From: Vandiemenella viatica
Taxonomy: Eukaryota; Arthropoda; Insecta; Orthoptera; Morabidae
Direction of reading: 5' to 3'
Length of the DNA stretch: 64,000 nt
Assembly (NCBI GenBank): GCA_031002005.1
Contig: CM061919.1
Span: 35,305,088 to 35,369,087, forward strand
In this document: positions 32,715-44,570 of the stretch, piece after piece
Numbering within the stretch: position 1 is the first letter of the stretch
Layout: every line of letters begins with the position of its first letter
The notes under the pieces: model-generated
Told to the model about the DNA's origin: nothing
The model's input: only the letters and a program-made list of their open reading frames with translations
Database searches by the model: none
Position numbers and translations under genes: made by a program

Positions 32715-35578
32715 TCTTTATATATAAAATCCTATTCATGTGTGAACTGCATCATCACAGAAAAACCATGGGACCTTCAGGCCATATTAACAAGAAATGT
32801 GATTGAGGTGGCACGAAAGGTTTACATATATAATTCATTCCGATAGGTGGTGCTGCAGTCTTGTAGGCATTTTGAATGTGAGAAAGCTGTGGCTAAATAG
32901 TTGTATTCATCAGTGACGATGCAATTTGCTTATGCACAATGGATTTCATATATAAGGTTCTTTCTTTACTATTTATTAATCTTGTTCCATACATACTTGC
33001 CGAAGAAGGAACTCTGCATTATAAAACGTTTTATGGATGTCGCATTCAAAATGCATACCATGAGAGAGTGCTTCTATAAGGGTGTTAATATGTAGACTAG
33101 TTTCAACGCCGGTCAAAAACAATAGTTATCATCTATGGTGGTGGTAGAATTTATTCTGAAAAAGCTAGTAAGGAAAAAACGAATAGGGATCATTTTTAAT
33201 GATATTTTTCATTATATAAGTACCTTACTCTGGTTAGATTATCAGAACATTAGCAAAGATTTAAAAAAATGTAAATGCATTTTGTTTTAAATGAGGGAAA
33301 TTACAATATAAAAACGAATAACAATTATTTATTTGACTGATACATTTTGTGGTTATGTACGTTTCATGTAACTTTTCTCAGAGTTTTAATAAACTTAATT
33401 GTTTCTTATCTTCTGGGGGGGGGGGGGAAATCTTAGGGTGAATAAAATTTTTGAACTTGAAGAACTCGGAAATATTAATAGACATATTAAACACAGACAA
33501 GGACAATAGCATTATCATTTAATTGTTTCAAAGGCCTTAGATTCGAACTTGCTGAAATATAAACTTGACTTGTATTTGATCCTAAAATTTCATTCTGCAA
33601 AATTTGAAGAATTCCTGTTTGCTTTGAAAGCATCATTTTGTTTTCTTATTGAGGCTGAGAAAACATTCATAATGTAATCTTTGGCCATAGTTTCTGTAAC
33701 TAACGGAGAAATTATACAGATTCCAGATTATTAAATAGCTGAACAATTCTGAAGAAATGAATTGTCAGAATACTTGATTCATTAACATTTTTGGCCTGAT
33801 ATCCACTTTAAATAAACTAATAACTCACACAGAGCGAATGTGAACAAAGACCACTAACAAAAGTGGTAAGTAAAATATGTAAAAAGAAAATAAACCGTAA
33901 TATATAAACTTAGATCAAGCAGCAACATTAGTGAATGTTTTAATTAAACTGAAATTTAGCCTAGATCAGAATGACATTTGGCATTCGTGGTTGTAGCAGA
34001 TACCATGAGAAATTTAAGTTTTGTAACTGTTACTTTCATTAGTGACATGTTACTAAAAAGTACTCACGGTTTCATGTTTTTTCAGCCGAAATGTATTTTC
34101 TACATTTTTTTAAGAATAAAATTCTACAAAAAGCTAACTTTATGCCTTTATTATGGCTATTAATTTCATAGCAGTAGTGCACGTCTTAAACTGTGCATAC
34201 AATTTCTAATATCTCTGACTGCTGTTATTTTGCGGCAAGTATATCGTTGTTGAATTGCAAAGCTATTTGATGTGATTTAAATTGGTTAAATAAAGTAAGA
34301 AACTGCCCAGCAAAGTATGGAAAGAGCAATGCTAGGGTTTGCAAGAAGAGATGGGAAAAGGGCCATCTACATTCGTTCGATAACCATAGTGATAGACATC
34401 TTAGAAAGAGTCACAACTCAAAAATGACAATGTGCTTGTCATATTGCTCAAAAAAGAGATGACAGATGGAATATGGCAGTTCTGGACTGGACACCAAGAA
34501 ACCTGAAAAAAGCAAGAGGAAAGACCCCCGGATTCGTTGCGATAAGGCCTGCAGAGGTGAACTGGAAGGGAGTTGCTCAAGATCGGTCAGCCTGGAAGGA
34601 ACTAGAACAAAATTATGTAGCACTAAATTGTAAATTATGGCTCATCTGGCTTAAAGAGGCTTCATCCTGAAACAAGGATTGATAAAGCTGTAAAAATAAG
34701 TAAATAAAGCAAGTACGGTATTTTTAAAAAAAAATAAGAGGAAGAAAATATTTTATTTTCATATTGTAAATACTAAATGCTGTAGCTGAAGGCAAAAATC
34801 AAGTGAAGTAATGAGTTTCGATGTCGCGTATACCAAGTCATATCCTTGATGATTTAAATCTATATAAAAAGGTAAACTTAAAGTTCATTTAATAGCAAAC
34901 ATTGGTCATAAAATTTAGCCTAGGACGGAGTATAAGTTTCTTAAACTAATGTAAATTTCTTAAAATTGACACGTTAAAAAATAATTCCACATTTTTTCAG
35001 CCGTAAAGTATTTCCATATCTTTTTAAGTATGAAATGCTATTAAAAGCAAAATGAATAACTGTATTATAGCAATTAATTTCATAAAAGTTGCTTAGCTAT
35101 TAAACTGTGCACCTAACCTCTAATTGTTAATGACTGTGGTCACTGTTAATTTGCGAGCGACGGCTGGCATGTGACTTTACTGTTCTCTAGCCAATAGATA
35201 TCATAGTGTGCGTCTCCAGACAACGCATTTTATTAAAGAGGATAAAAATAAAAAATCTGTTTGTATGCAAGCCAGGCATTACCATTTCAAAGATTCCTTG
35301 CAGAGAATCCATGTGAACGAAACTGAAGTATGCCTATGGGTCATTGACAAACATAAAAACTTTTGCAATTAGTGGTAGTTTCAAGAAGAGGTAGAAACAA
35401 ATGATGTGAGTAAACCACTGATTATAATATAAATTCAGAAGGAGATGAGAAGATCTGAGAAAATCGAAAATACAGGGCAGCTCCTCTGCCTATAGACCCA
35501 ATATTCATTGATAGCTTATCTATGAATTAGCAGCACAAATCTTAAATTACATGTAAACAAAGTTGCGGGTGCAGCTAG
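32715..35578 (+). mobile_element. Possible Helitron-like segment
   Basis: TCTTTATATATAAAA at 32715 follows an A, and GTGCAGCTAG ends at 35578 before a T. Helitrons start with TC, end with CTRR and insert between A and T. A small palindrome (TTACATGTAA, 35547-35556) precedes the 3' end. No Rep or helicase coding is visible, and a LINE fragment lies inside. The pairing of the two ends is speculative. Confidence 0.3.
34316..34660 (+). pseudogene. C-terminal fragment of an RTE-type LINE polymerase
   Basis: The plus strand encodes MERAMLGFARRDGKRA, then after a stop RDDRWNMAVLDWTPRN, KARGKTPGF and GVAQDRSAWKELEQNYVAL. This is the conserved tail found after the reverse transcriptase in RTE-like LINEs of arthropods (usually W-x-PR…KR-x-RGRP…AQDR…W). 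In this copy the RGRP motif reads RGKT. It is oriented opposite to the LINE pieces at 35.7-37.5 kb, so it is a separate insertion or an inverted part. Confidence 0.7.
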
Positions 35579-35659
35579 TTTAGCTACAAAAACAGTCATT
35601 TTCTGCTTCCTTAATATCTCAATTCCATTATAAAAATTGCTGGTAATTTGTGTATCATC

Positions 35660-36060
35660 ATCATCAGCCAGTTATATCATTAAGTGATGTGATGTCTTAG
35701 AGTTATGAGTTAAGACAGCTGAAAATAATTTCAGAGAGATGGGGTCACCATGCTTAACACCTCTTTCAATACAGAAATCTGCAATTGGTTCCACAACACT
35801 GGCAAGGTCTGAGAAGGTGCCAAAGATTTTATGGAGCACTCTAGTATAAACTGTGACCACACCATGTTCGGCTAATGCTAACAGGATTGCCTTGTGATTT
35901 AATGAATCAAGTGCCTTCTCAAAATCTACTATGGCTACACAAAGAGGCATCTAGTATTCGTTTGCACGGCTAATTAGTTCTTGCAGTGCAAGAATATGGT
36001 CGATGGTGCAGAATCCTGCTAGCTCAAAAAGTTGGACAGAATCAAGGATGGGACTGATTC
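35660..36060 (-). pseudogene. RTE-type LINE reverse transcriptase fragment
   Basis: On the minus strand ELAGFCTIDHILALQELI precedes a TAG, and then comes MPLCVAIVDFEKALDSLNH with the first catalytic Asp. ERGVKHGDPISLKLFSAVL is the palm motif normally reading GVRQGDPISPKLF. The YADD box would lie further left and is not found, so the fragment ends before it. The protein normally copies LINE RNA at the nick made by its endonuclease. Matches to the same family's endonuclease occur upstream at 37.1-37.5 kb. Confidence 0.75.
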
Positions 36061-36173
36061 GGTTCAACAAGATAATTGTAAAAGCTTTGTACAGAACATC
36101 ATAGCAAGCATATAGGTTGATATTTGTTGATGCTGTGGATACTTCCTTTGTTGTGTAGCTTCATTCCATGATA

Positions 36174-36335
36174 AAGGGATTGATGCGTTGCATAAGCAAG
36201 AAGAAATGAATTTAGTCAAGTGATTTAAAGGAATTGATACGTTGCATAAGCAAGAAGAAATGAATTTAGTCAAGTGATTTAAAGGGATTGATGCATTGCA
36301 TAAGCAAGAAGAAATGAATTTGGTCAAGTGATTTA
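36174..36335 (-). repeat. Three 54-bp tandem repeats within the LINE region
   Basis: A 54-base unit (GGGATTGATGCGTTGCATAA then GCAAGAAGAAATGAATTTAG) repeats at 36174, 36228 and 36282 with only a few differences. Since 54 is a multiple of three, a minus-strand frame translates it as an 18-residue repeat (HLTKFISSCLCNASIPL). Probably a local duplication in dead LINE sequence. Confidence 0.85.
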
Positions 36336-37059
36336 TATTTTCCTCACCAACTAGCGTCAGAATATCAACAGACTGTCGATGCCGGCAGCCATTCCATTTT
36401 TCCTGTTATGAGTAGCATACATGACTTCAGATGGAATTATATCTGTCACGGTATCTATGAGAGAGATCAGAGGATATCAGCGTTTCCTGTGAACTGCCAT
36501 ATTGGTTGCTATAGATTTTTTTGTTGAATTCTAGAATTTCATCTTTGTCAGTAATTCTGTCATTGTTTCCACCCATTGGTATTATTTGCTTCTTACCAAT
36601 TATGAGCTTTTGGAATCACACTCTTTAAAATTGTTTTCTTCTCAATACTATCCCTTACAATTTCTTCGTTGTACTTCTTTATATCTATCAGCTGTCATTT
36701 TTTTCCCTTAAATTTTATACAACTCAGAGTACTCTATCATTTCATAATCGGACTTATCTTCATTTCCATCTTCTTTTTTAATAGATCTTTTGTAATATCG
36801 TTGAATTTGCCCTTCAGATGTTGTTGGAACAGAAGCCACAAACTTCTTGTGCACTAATGACTAACAGTGCTGGCAGGTCTTCATCGTTGGTTTTGTGAAG
36901 CTCACTCGGAAATTGTCTTTACGTCCCTCCACGTATATTTCTTTCCGCCATAATATTTATTTCAATCCTCGCTCTTACTAGTCACTGGTTGCTGCCACTG
37001 TTATAACTTGTTCAGAACTGAAACATCTTCGACAATGTGAGGAGTATTCGAAAGAATAA

Positions 37060-37450
37060 AATCTATCTAAATTTTAATGTTGAAGTTGTGGCTTCTCCAT
37101 GTCCACTTTCAGCAAGGATATTTCTCGAAAAATGTATTCATGACAGGCATTTCTGAATATTCAGTGGATGTACCAGTCTCTCTCCTCTGTCATTTCTTCA
37201 TCAATCCACGATTGTCCACCACTAAGTCACTCATTTTCCAGGTGCCAACCTTGGCATTAAAATCACCAATAATCAGTCTGAAGTGACAATCCCTTCCCTT
37301 CTTACCCATTTCCTTTAGCTTGAAGTGGGAGGCAAGCTATTGTACTGGATGTTGCTTCAAGCACAGATATCTTAACAGTGATGTTCTTGTTATAATGAAT
37401 CCAACTCCATTCAGCTTATGTTCATATACAATGTCTTAAAAATGAACCTC
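37060..37450 (-). pseudogene. LINE apurinic-like endonuclease fragment
   Basis: Minus-strand translation gives EHKLNGVGFIITRTS, the segment before the nuclease active site. It then gives FRLIIGDFNAKVGTW, containing the GDFNA motif of APE-type LINE endonucleases, followed by NRGLMKK and MNTFFEK. Stops interrupt it. Together with the polymerase piece at 35.7-36.0 kb it outlines one 5'-to-3' decayed LINE on the minus strand. In the family this nuclease makes the target-primed nick. Confidence 0.7.
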
Positions 37451-37559
37451 TGCACTTCCTCCTATAGTCAACACTGAATTAGACAGATTCCTAAAATTAA
37501 CACATTCATACCTATAGTCTACACCCTTTTTGTAACCATTAAATACTATCGGGGTCAGA

Positions 37560-39350
37560 AAAGAACAAGAGTCAACTAAAGGACACCAAGAGTAAACAGA
37601 TGGGGCCTACTCCAAGCAGAAGTGATTCCAGAACCAGATGGGGTCGCATGGGTACCAACCCGGGAACTGGGTCCCACAAGTCATGAGCTTCTGGGGATAG
37701 TGTATAGTCAGAGAAGCAACACTCCATAAATTTCATTCATTAAAAAAAAAAAAAAAAACACCAAGAATAAAATATAAAAATAACTTAATTAAAAAAATAA
37801 TAAACAAGGGGTCAGATAGTATGAAAACATGCCTTTGCAAAATCTGCCAGCTTTACATGAAGTACTTGGGAAGTGATGTATTTCACTGAACAGCACAAAG
37901 GTGAAATCAGTTTATAACTAAAGCTCAATTTTTATTGAGAAACATAAATTTGACATCCCTGTCAATTTAAGGATCACGTAACAATTTAGGCATCTATGTT
38001 AGACATACAGGTTATCCATAACAGAAATATTCTTCTTGTCTAAATTACGGAATCAAGTGCTTATTTATTCCATCGCTTATCACATTCGGATATTCTAGCT
38101 CAGTAGGAAGTAAAGCACACTTCAATTAACTGAGAGATGAAGCACTTACCAACATTATGATTTTGCTTACAAAATATGTGCTTCGAAATCATTAGTGAAC
38201 AATTTTTGCAAAGCATGTGATTAACACAGACAGAAATTCACATTGTGTTGAGCATACACTCAACAAAAACTCTTCACCACCTGACAGACCAGACCATCAC
38301 CAAACACTTGGCCCTTTCACATTGAATTCTGACAATATTGCTGATTTTATGCACAGTTTTCCGGGTCATCATATTTGCTTAAATTCAAACATAATACAAT
38401 TTTATGTCAACAATAGGTGCACTGTTGACAACAGATACGTTTAAATTACCAGGACCAAGGTGTGGGGAAGTAGGGGCTAAGGGGACACTTGCCCCAGGCA
38501 GCAAAATCATGTATGAAGGAGCAAAAACTCGCGTATGATATGGTGGCAAATTCGTATCGTAGTGTTCCATTTCCCCAATTTTTTAGGTCTGCGACCTATT
38601 CAAGAGGGCCGCAAAATGTTGTTTGAATAGGCAGCAATCTCGAGTTTTTTTTATCCCAGCTCGGTTAATTCATAGATTTGTCATTGTTTATCAGTAGTTA
38701 TAAAAGAATGTAAATCAGATAACTCAGAACATACTTTGTTTATCTGATTTACTTTTGTTCTACACGAATCTATCAGTTGTTAAATTCACAATTACAAGCC
38801 ACAGAAATCATATTCTAAATAAGCGGGGAAAAAATGAAAAAAAAAAAAAATATATAAAAATGAATTTCATGCCATGCATAAATTCATGACTGAACAACGG
38901 AAAACAAAGGCCTAAACTATGCGTGTTCAGACATACCATCGCTTGGTTTTTCATTTAATTTCAGGAGAAAAAACATTTTTCTGTAAACAATTACCAGGAA
39001 TTTAACTATCAACTTACCTTGATTTAGTAATTTTTGATCTCCTTCCTTTAATTTGAAGACTTCTACACTTCATACAATAATTGTCCAAAAAATGTACATT
39101 ATAGAAATCGCTGCTTAAAAAAAGAGAAACAGATGGCAATTACAACTACTTCCTGTGATTCCTACTTATAGAGCGATGCTCCTGTTGTTTTAGCTATTAA
39201 CTATTCTCTAATACAATGAAAGTGCACAATGCACTGGATTGCATTTGAAAAAGCATTAGATCAACTTTAAAAACTTTAAACAATAAAAGTAGGAATGCTT
39301 TGACACCAAAGTATATGCAGTCATACAAATAATAACAACAACGAGCAGGA
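37560..39350. other. No gene recognised
   Basis: GC-richer block at 37575-37700 with CCCGGG; A run at 37741-37758. At 38455-38640 a segment (GGGGCTAAGGGGACACTTGC) has the feel of an old hAT MITE, but I cannot define its ends. No coding frame. Confidence 0.35.
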
Positions 39351-39354
39351 AAAA

Positions 39355-40300
39355 GCTTTAAGGCAATAAAACTAAGGAAGGATAGGGAAATATGACCCAA
39401 CACTTACCACAGATGCAGGCGGCTGGGAACAACGAACACAAAAAAGGACACACCCAAGAAGCGTGCAATATTTCAGCATATAGCCTTATTCTTGCAAACG
39501 TGACACACCAGGGGGAGCCAAACATATACACAACCTCGGCCATCTGGTGAAACATTCACCAGACAGCCGAGGTTGCCTAGTGTCTCCTGGTCTCAATTTG
39601 AGATAATACCAAGACAGTACTTTTCCTTCCCTCTAGCCTCTCCTTGCCTCCATGCCCACTATCTATACTAAACCATCACATACCAGGTGATATTTAACTT
39701 CATAGATTCTTTTATTTTTATTATTTTTTGTTTACTTATTTACTTTTGCTTACTCAAATTTATGTTATGAGAATTTTAATGTATTATTCTGCGCTTTTTG
39801 CAACATTTTTCATTGCTCAGGTACTAGCTCCAATTCAGTCCCCCTCTCCCTGTCCTTGGATTGAATTTACCGACACAATGTTCCTGACTAACAGTCATTC
39901 TGTGAGACAGTCTCCAACACCACCCTCCCTCCATAATGTTCTCCTGTTGACGAAGAGTAAAGTCCCGAAATATTCATTGCTTTTGCTGTTCTTGTGCTTT
40001 TTTGTGTGTTCACACCGTGAAACTATCATCTAAGGTAAGTGGCGGTTAATTTCCTTTCCATTTGTGTGTGTATATCTGTATATAAAACAATGAGTAGGAA
40101 AATGCTTTAAGGCAATAAACTAAGGATTGATAGGGAAATATGACCCAACACTTACCAAAGATGAAGGCAGCTGGGATGACGAACACACAAAAAAAGAAAC
40201 ACACAAAAGAGCAGAATATTTTGGCAACAGCCTTATTCGTGCGGAAGTAAGGAGTGAGACAGTAGGCGGAGTCAGTTGTGAACAAAGCGACCGCCATCTG
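39355..40300. repeat. Dispersed repeat family, three copies, two of them head-to-head
   Basis: GGCAATAAAACTAAGGAAGG, then GATAGGGAAATATGACCCAA and CACTTACC, starts at about 39362 and again, slightly changed, at 40112. A reverse-oriented relative ends at about 40070 (CTAAGGTAAGTGGCGGTTAA). Another relative of the same end lies near 21890. Together 39.94-40.30 kb forms an inverted pair around TGTGTGTATATCTGTATAT. The family is unknown to me. Confidence 0.5.
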
Positions 40301-40747
40301 GTGAATGGCATTATCGGCACAGATCTTAGTATGGGGGGGGGGGGTGAAAAGCTAAAATATTGGATCGATAATCGCTATTGTTGACGGTATAATATCATTG
40401 AAAGTGGTAGACCAATATAACAACTGAGGGCACATATATACACCAAATTTTGAAAAACTCTACATAAAAAATAAAATATCATAAATATAAATAAATAAAT
40501 ATTAAAAGATAATAAGGTCTGGCTAGAGGAATTTATTGAAGATTGAGGGCTGGAGGATTTCTGGTTTCAAGGATATTCTGACAGGCTAGTTCCCATCTAC
40601 CGAGGTTGTGTTGTCAGGGAAAACTCTGACCGCCCCAACGGAGAAGCAGGTGTTAAAATTATTCACTTTGTGGGAACTGGCATATTTTGCAACTGGATGG
40701 GCCTCATTGCTAGTATATGCTGTCTGCCTGTGGCCATTCATTCTTAT

Positions 40748-40892
40748 TGGTCATATATCAAAATATGTTAAGTTAGATACTAGTAGCAACATTTGCTAAG
40801 TATAATCTATGTTCCATGTACATCTACAATATTATCTATGCTATGTATGTGTGCTTCTATGATCTCTGTTTATTAAATAAAAGTCAGTCGTT
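40748..40892 (+). repeat. Copia 5' LTR (~145 bp)
   Basis: Starts TGGTCATATATCAAAATATG and matches the split 3' LTR with about 8 differences in 145. A polyadenylation-type ATTAAATAAAAG lies near its end. The exact 3' border is uncertain: no TG..CA pair is evident, and the flanking five bases (CTTAT and CTTAA) only nearly match. Confidence 0.75.
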
Positions 40893-41011
40893 ATAAGTTA
40901 TTTTATTCACAGTAGGAGAAGTAATCAGTAGCTAGCTTAGATATTGTGTAGTAGTGCATGAACTATTCTTGTGTTTAGTTGCCGCTGGTTTAAATAAAAA
41001 AAATTAAAAAA

Positions 41012-41765
41012 ATGGCGACAATGAACTATATTGTAAATGTGCCTAAGTTACGTGGTAGAGAGAACTAAGACGAGTGGGTGTTCGCCGCAGAGAACTTTTT
41101 AATACTTGAAGGCATGATGAAGTGTATCAAGCCCGAGAGAAACGAAAGTGTTGCTAAAATTACAGTGTCGGCTGTTGATGACGCCAAGACAAAGGCGAAA
41201 TTGATTCTTACAATAGACTCATCACTGTATGTCCACATAAAAACTGTCAAGACTACAAAAGAGCTATGGGAAAAACTCAAATCACTCTTTGACGATTCCG
41301 GTTTTACAAGAAGGATAAGTCTTTTACGGCATTTGATATCCATTCGATTGGAGAGTAGCAGTTCAATGACCTCCTATGTTACGCAGATAATTGAGACGGG
41401 TCAAAAGCTAAATGGAACAGGATTTGCGATAAATGATGAATGGATTGGTTCGTTGCTGCTAGCTGGACTACCTGAAAAATATGAGCCAATGATTATGGCC
41501 ATCGAGTACTCAGGGATTCAAGTGACATCGGACGCTATTAAAAGCAAACTTTTAGACATGGAGACCGGAAAAGAAAGTAACCATAATGAAGAGGGTGCAT
41601 TCGTTGTGTCGAAGAATAGCCAACATAAAAGGAAACCATTATATGGCAACAAAGATAACAAAAATGGCAGTTAAAATAAGTCAAGTAGTACCAATATAAA
41701 GACTGTCAATGTCAAATGCTATAAGTGCAAACAGATTGGTAACTACAGAACGCAATGCCCAAATA
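41012..41765 (+). pseudogene. gag: copia gag remnant
   Basis: ATG at 41012 follows the leader. Codon 19 is a TAA (41066-41068), and the same frame resumes with DEWVFAAENFLILEGMMKC. KELWEKLKSLFDDS and LLRHLISIRLESSSSMTSYV are the typical UBN2-like capsid region of copia gag. A second TAA at 41672 separates it from the nucleic-acid-binding knuckle, CYKCKQIGNYRTQC, in which the usual His (C-x2-C-x4-H-x4-C) is Asn. In copia, gag forms the intracellular particle that packages the RNA. Confidence 0.85.
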
Positions 41766-42162
41766 TGAAAACAAATGCGTTCTCAGCACTGTTTTTGGGT
41801 GGAAGTTTCAATAAAAGAGACTGGTATATTGATTCTGGTGCTAGTGTTCATCTAACGGCTAATCAGGAATGGATCACAAGTAAATATCGCGAAGTACAAG
41901 AAATAATGGTAGCAAATCAGGAAACTGTTTCAATTACATGTGTTGGCGTTGTGAAGATAGTAACTCAGTTAAAGGCAGTGCAATCAATATAAACATTGAA
42001 GATGTGTTTTGTGTTCCAAACTTAACAACAAATCTCATCTCAGTTAGCAAGTTAATTCAGAAAGGCAACAAAGTGATTTTCACAGAAAATGGTTGTGATA
42101 TTTACAATAAATGTGAAGAATTAGTTGCTACTGCTTCTTTGACGAATGGTGTTTATAAATAA
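41765..42162 (+). pseudogene. pol: copia protease region
   Basis: WYIDSGASVHLT carries the DSGA active site of the aspartic protease that would mature the polyprotein. The frame then meets a stop at 41992. The rest (VFCVPNLTTNLISVSKLIQK) continues in another phase from about 41938, to a TAA at 42162. The order and the LISVSKL segment are diagnostic of copia. Confidence 0.85.
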
Positions 42163-42177
42163 AACCTGCAAGAAAGG

Positions 42178-42995
42178 ATGGTTGCAGCTGTGACAACTAC
42201 AGGTCTCACTTGGTATCGCAGACTAGGTCACGTGAACAGTGATTGCTTAATGAAAACTAAGAAGGCAATAGAAGGAATGGAGTTTGATGATAAAGTCAAT
42301 GTAAACAAATCATCTTGTAAGACTTGTTGTGAAGGAAAAGCAATGTCGGCTACCTTTTGCAAGTAGTGGTACAAGAGGTACTGAATTATTACAAATCGTT
42401 CACAGTGATCTGTGTGGACCGATGGAGCAGCAGTCACTAGGAGGTTCATCCTACTTTCTATTATTTGTAGATGACTTCAGTCCGGATGACATTTATCTAT
42501 TTTTTGAAAAATAAAATGAAGCATTAAAATACTTTAAAGAATTTAAGGCATTAGCTGAAAATCAAATTAATAGAAAAGTGAAAGTCTTCAGAAGTGATAA
42601 TGGGAGAGAATTCTGCAATTCAGATTTTGATAATTACTTAAAGGAGTTTGGAATAATACACCAGACGACAAATCCATATACACCGCAACAAAATGGGTTA
42701 TGTGAGCGAATGAATAGGACGATTATTGAGAAGGCAAAATGTATGCTGTATGATGCTGACTTAAGTAAGAAGTTTTGGGCTGAGGCATGTAACACAGCTG
42801 TATACTTACATAATCGTACTGTATCGTCAGTTCTGGATGGTAAAACACCATATGAGCTATGGATGGGAATTAAGCCAGATTTAAGTAATTTGAGAATTTT
42901 TGGATCTCCTGTTATGGTTCATATCAATAAAGAAAAAAGATCTAAGTGGGATAAAAAGTCAGTTGAGTGTATACTTCTCCTGAAGGATACAGAGT
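42178..42995 (+). pseudogene. pol: copia integrase
   Basis: WYRRLGHVNSDCLMKTKK and CKTCCEGKAMSA form the zinc-binding H-H-C-C domain before the catalytic core. After a frameshift at about 42355, VHSDLCGPMEQQSLGG gives the first Asp. A TAA at 42512 interrupts. VFRSDNGREFCNSDF gives the second Asp, and NPYTPQQNGLCERMNRT the Glu of the DDE triad. LHNRTVSSVLDGKTPYELW and NLRIFGSPVMVHI follow as in the family. Integrase would insert the cDNA. The triad residues are kept, but the chain is broken. Confidence 0.88.
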
Positions 42996-44216
42996 ATGAT
43001 GATAAAAAGACAAATATTTACAAGCAGAGATGTGATCATTATGGAAAAGCCATCAGAAATGGTAGACATTGCATCTGCAGATAGTGAAAAGGAATGTATA
43101 ACTGAAGAGAACATGACAGAAAATAAGACATTACAAGATTCAGTGGGGGACATCACAGACTTGACATTAACTGAAGAGTCACTGAAAGCTTCATCAGATT
43201 CTGATTATGTTCCAACAGACTATGAAGAATGTTTGGATGCTCAGGGTACAGGTGATGAACCACATAGGCCTGTCAGAGAAAGACGTGCACCAGACAGATA
43301 TGGTTTTGGTGGTATTTGTTATACAGAGAGTAATTTAGACAATGTGACTGAACTTACATTTAAACAGGCATTGGAAGGACCTGAGAAAAATCAGTGGTTA
43401 CAGGCGATACAGGAGGAGTTAAAAAACTTTGAAGAAAATGATGCTTGGGAGATAGTAGAGCCTCCATGTAACTCTACTATAGTGCAGTGTAAGTGGGTGC
43501 TTAAGAAAAAGATTGAGTGCGACAATAAAGTGCGTTTTCGAGCAAGGTTAGTAGCTAAAGGTTTTACTCAACAACCTGGCATAGACTATAACGAAACATT
43601 TTCGCCTGTGGTAAGACATAGTACTTTACGATTACTATTTGCTTTGTCTGTGAAGCTTGGATTTGATACTATGCATATAGATGTAGTTACTGCATTCTTG
43701 AATGGCGATCTTAACGAGAATATTTACATGCAAATTCCTGAAGGATTTAACTGTTCAAAGACTAAGGAAAGCCATTTATGGGCTAAAACAGTCATCAAGA
43801 ATGTGGTATGATAAGGTAAATACTTGTTTAATTAATATTGGATATTCAAAGTCCAAATATGAACCTTGTTTATATATTAAGAATAATGGTAAAAGTATAA
43901 CCATAATTGCATTGTATGTTGATGATTTTTTTGTTTTTTCAAACAATTGTACTGAAACAAATAAGCTAAAATCTGCATTAGGATCTCAATTTAAAATTAA
44001 GGATCTGGGGCAAATCAAGCAGTGTCTTGGTATGTCTGTCTGTTATGATAAACAGAAAGGAATTTTAACTTTGGATCAAAGTAATTATATTGATCAGTTG
44101 TTACTAAAATTTAATTTAGTTAATTGTAAGTCTGTTGACACGCCAATGGAACCTGGATTGAAATTAGCTAAAGATGAGAATTGTGATAAAAAGATTGCCT
44201 TATCAACAATTAATTG
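42996..44216 (+). pseudogene. pol: copia reverse transcriptase, interrupted by a PLE
   Basis: Starts with an acidic linker (SDSDYVPTDYEECLD) and the HRPVRERRAPDRYG segment. The polymerase follows: NDAWEIVEPPCNSTIVQCKW, RFRARLVAKGFTQQPGIDY, FSPVVRHSTLRLLFAL, MHIDVVTAFLNGDLNENIYM with a catalytic Asp. A frameshift near 43770 leads to AIYGLKQSSRMWYDK and ALYVDDFFVF, the YVDD active site. The coding stops inside the fold-back PLE at 44217 and resumes at 44571 with LIGCLMYLAILTRPD. Confidence 0.9.
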
Positions 44217-44570
44217 TCTTAACTTTATCCATAACAAAATGGATTAGTGAAAGTCTGCAACTGTTTCAAATTGAGGGTAAACAAATGAAAATCTGCGACA
44301 CAGTTACTTTTGTTGCTTTAATTTATTTTGTGCATGACGCGTTTCGGGAATTTATTCCCATTTTCAAACGCACTATAAGTAGGTTTACATGTTTTTTAGT
44401 TATAGAAATATGAGGAGTCATATTTCTATAACTAAAAAACATGTAAACCTACTTATAGTGCGTTTGAAAATGGGAATAAATTCCCGAAACGCGTCATGCA
44501 CAAAATAAATTAAAGCAACAAAAGTAACTGTGTCGCAGATTTTCATTTGTTTACCCTCAACAATTAATTG
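44204..44570. mobile_element. Fold-back PLE: perfect 140-bp palindrome with 13-bp target duplication
   Basis: CAACAATTAATTG at 44204-44216 is repeated at 44558-44570. The insert holds 57 unpaired bases, then arm 44274-44413, a 4-base loop GGAG, and arm 44418-44557. I compared the arms base by base and found them identical over 140 positions. Each arm contains a relic hammerhead pattern (TTGAAAA, GGGAA/TTCCC stem, GAA, ACGCGT, C), which ties it to Penelope elements. No protein is encoded. Confidence 0.9.

Noticed and set aside
40608..40799. 63-codon frame before copia as an extra gene, and an earlier 5' LTR start near 40609
   Set aside because: Comparison with the 3' side places the LTR start at 40748; the frame overlaps the LTR and has no family motif.
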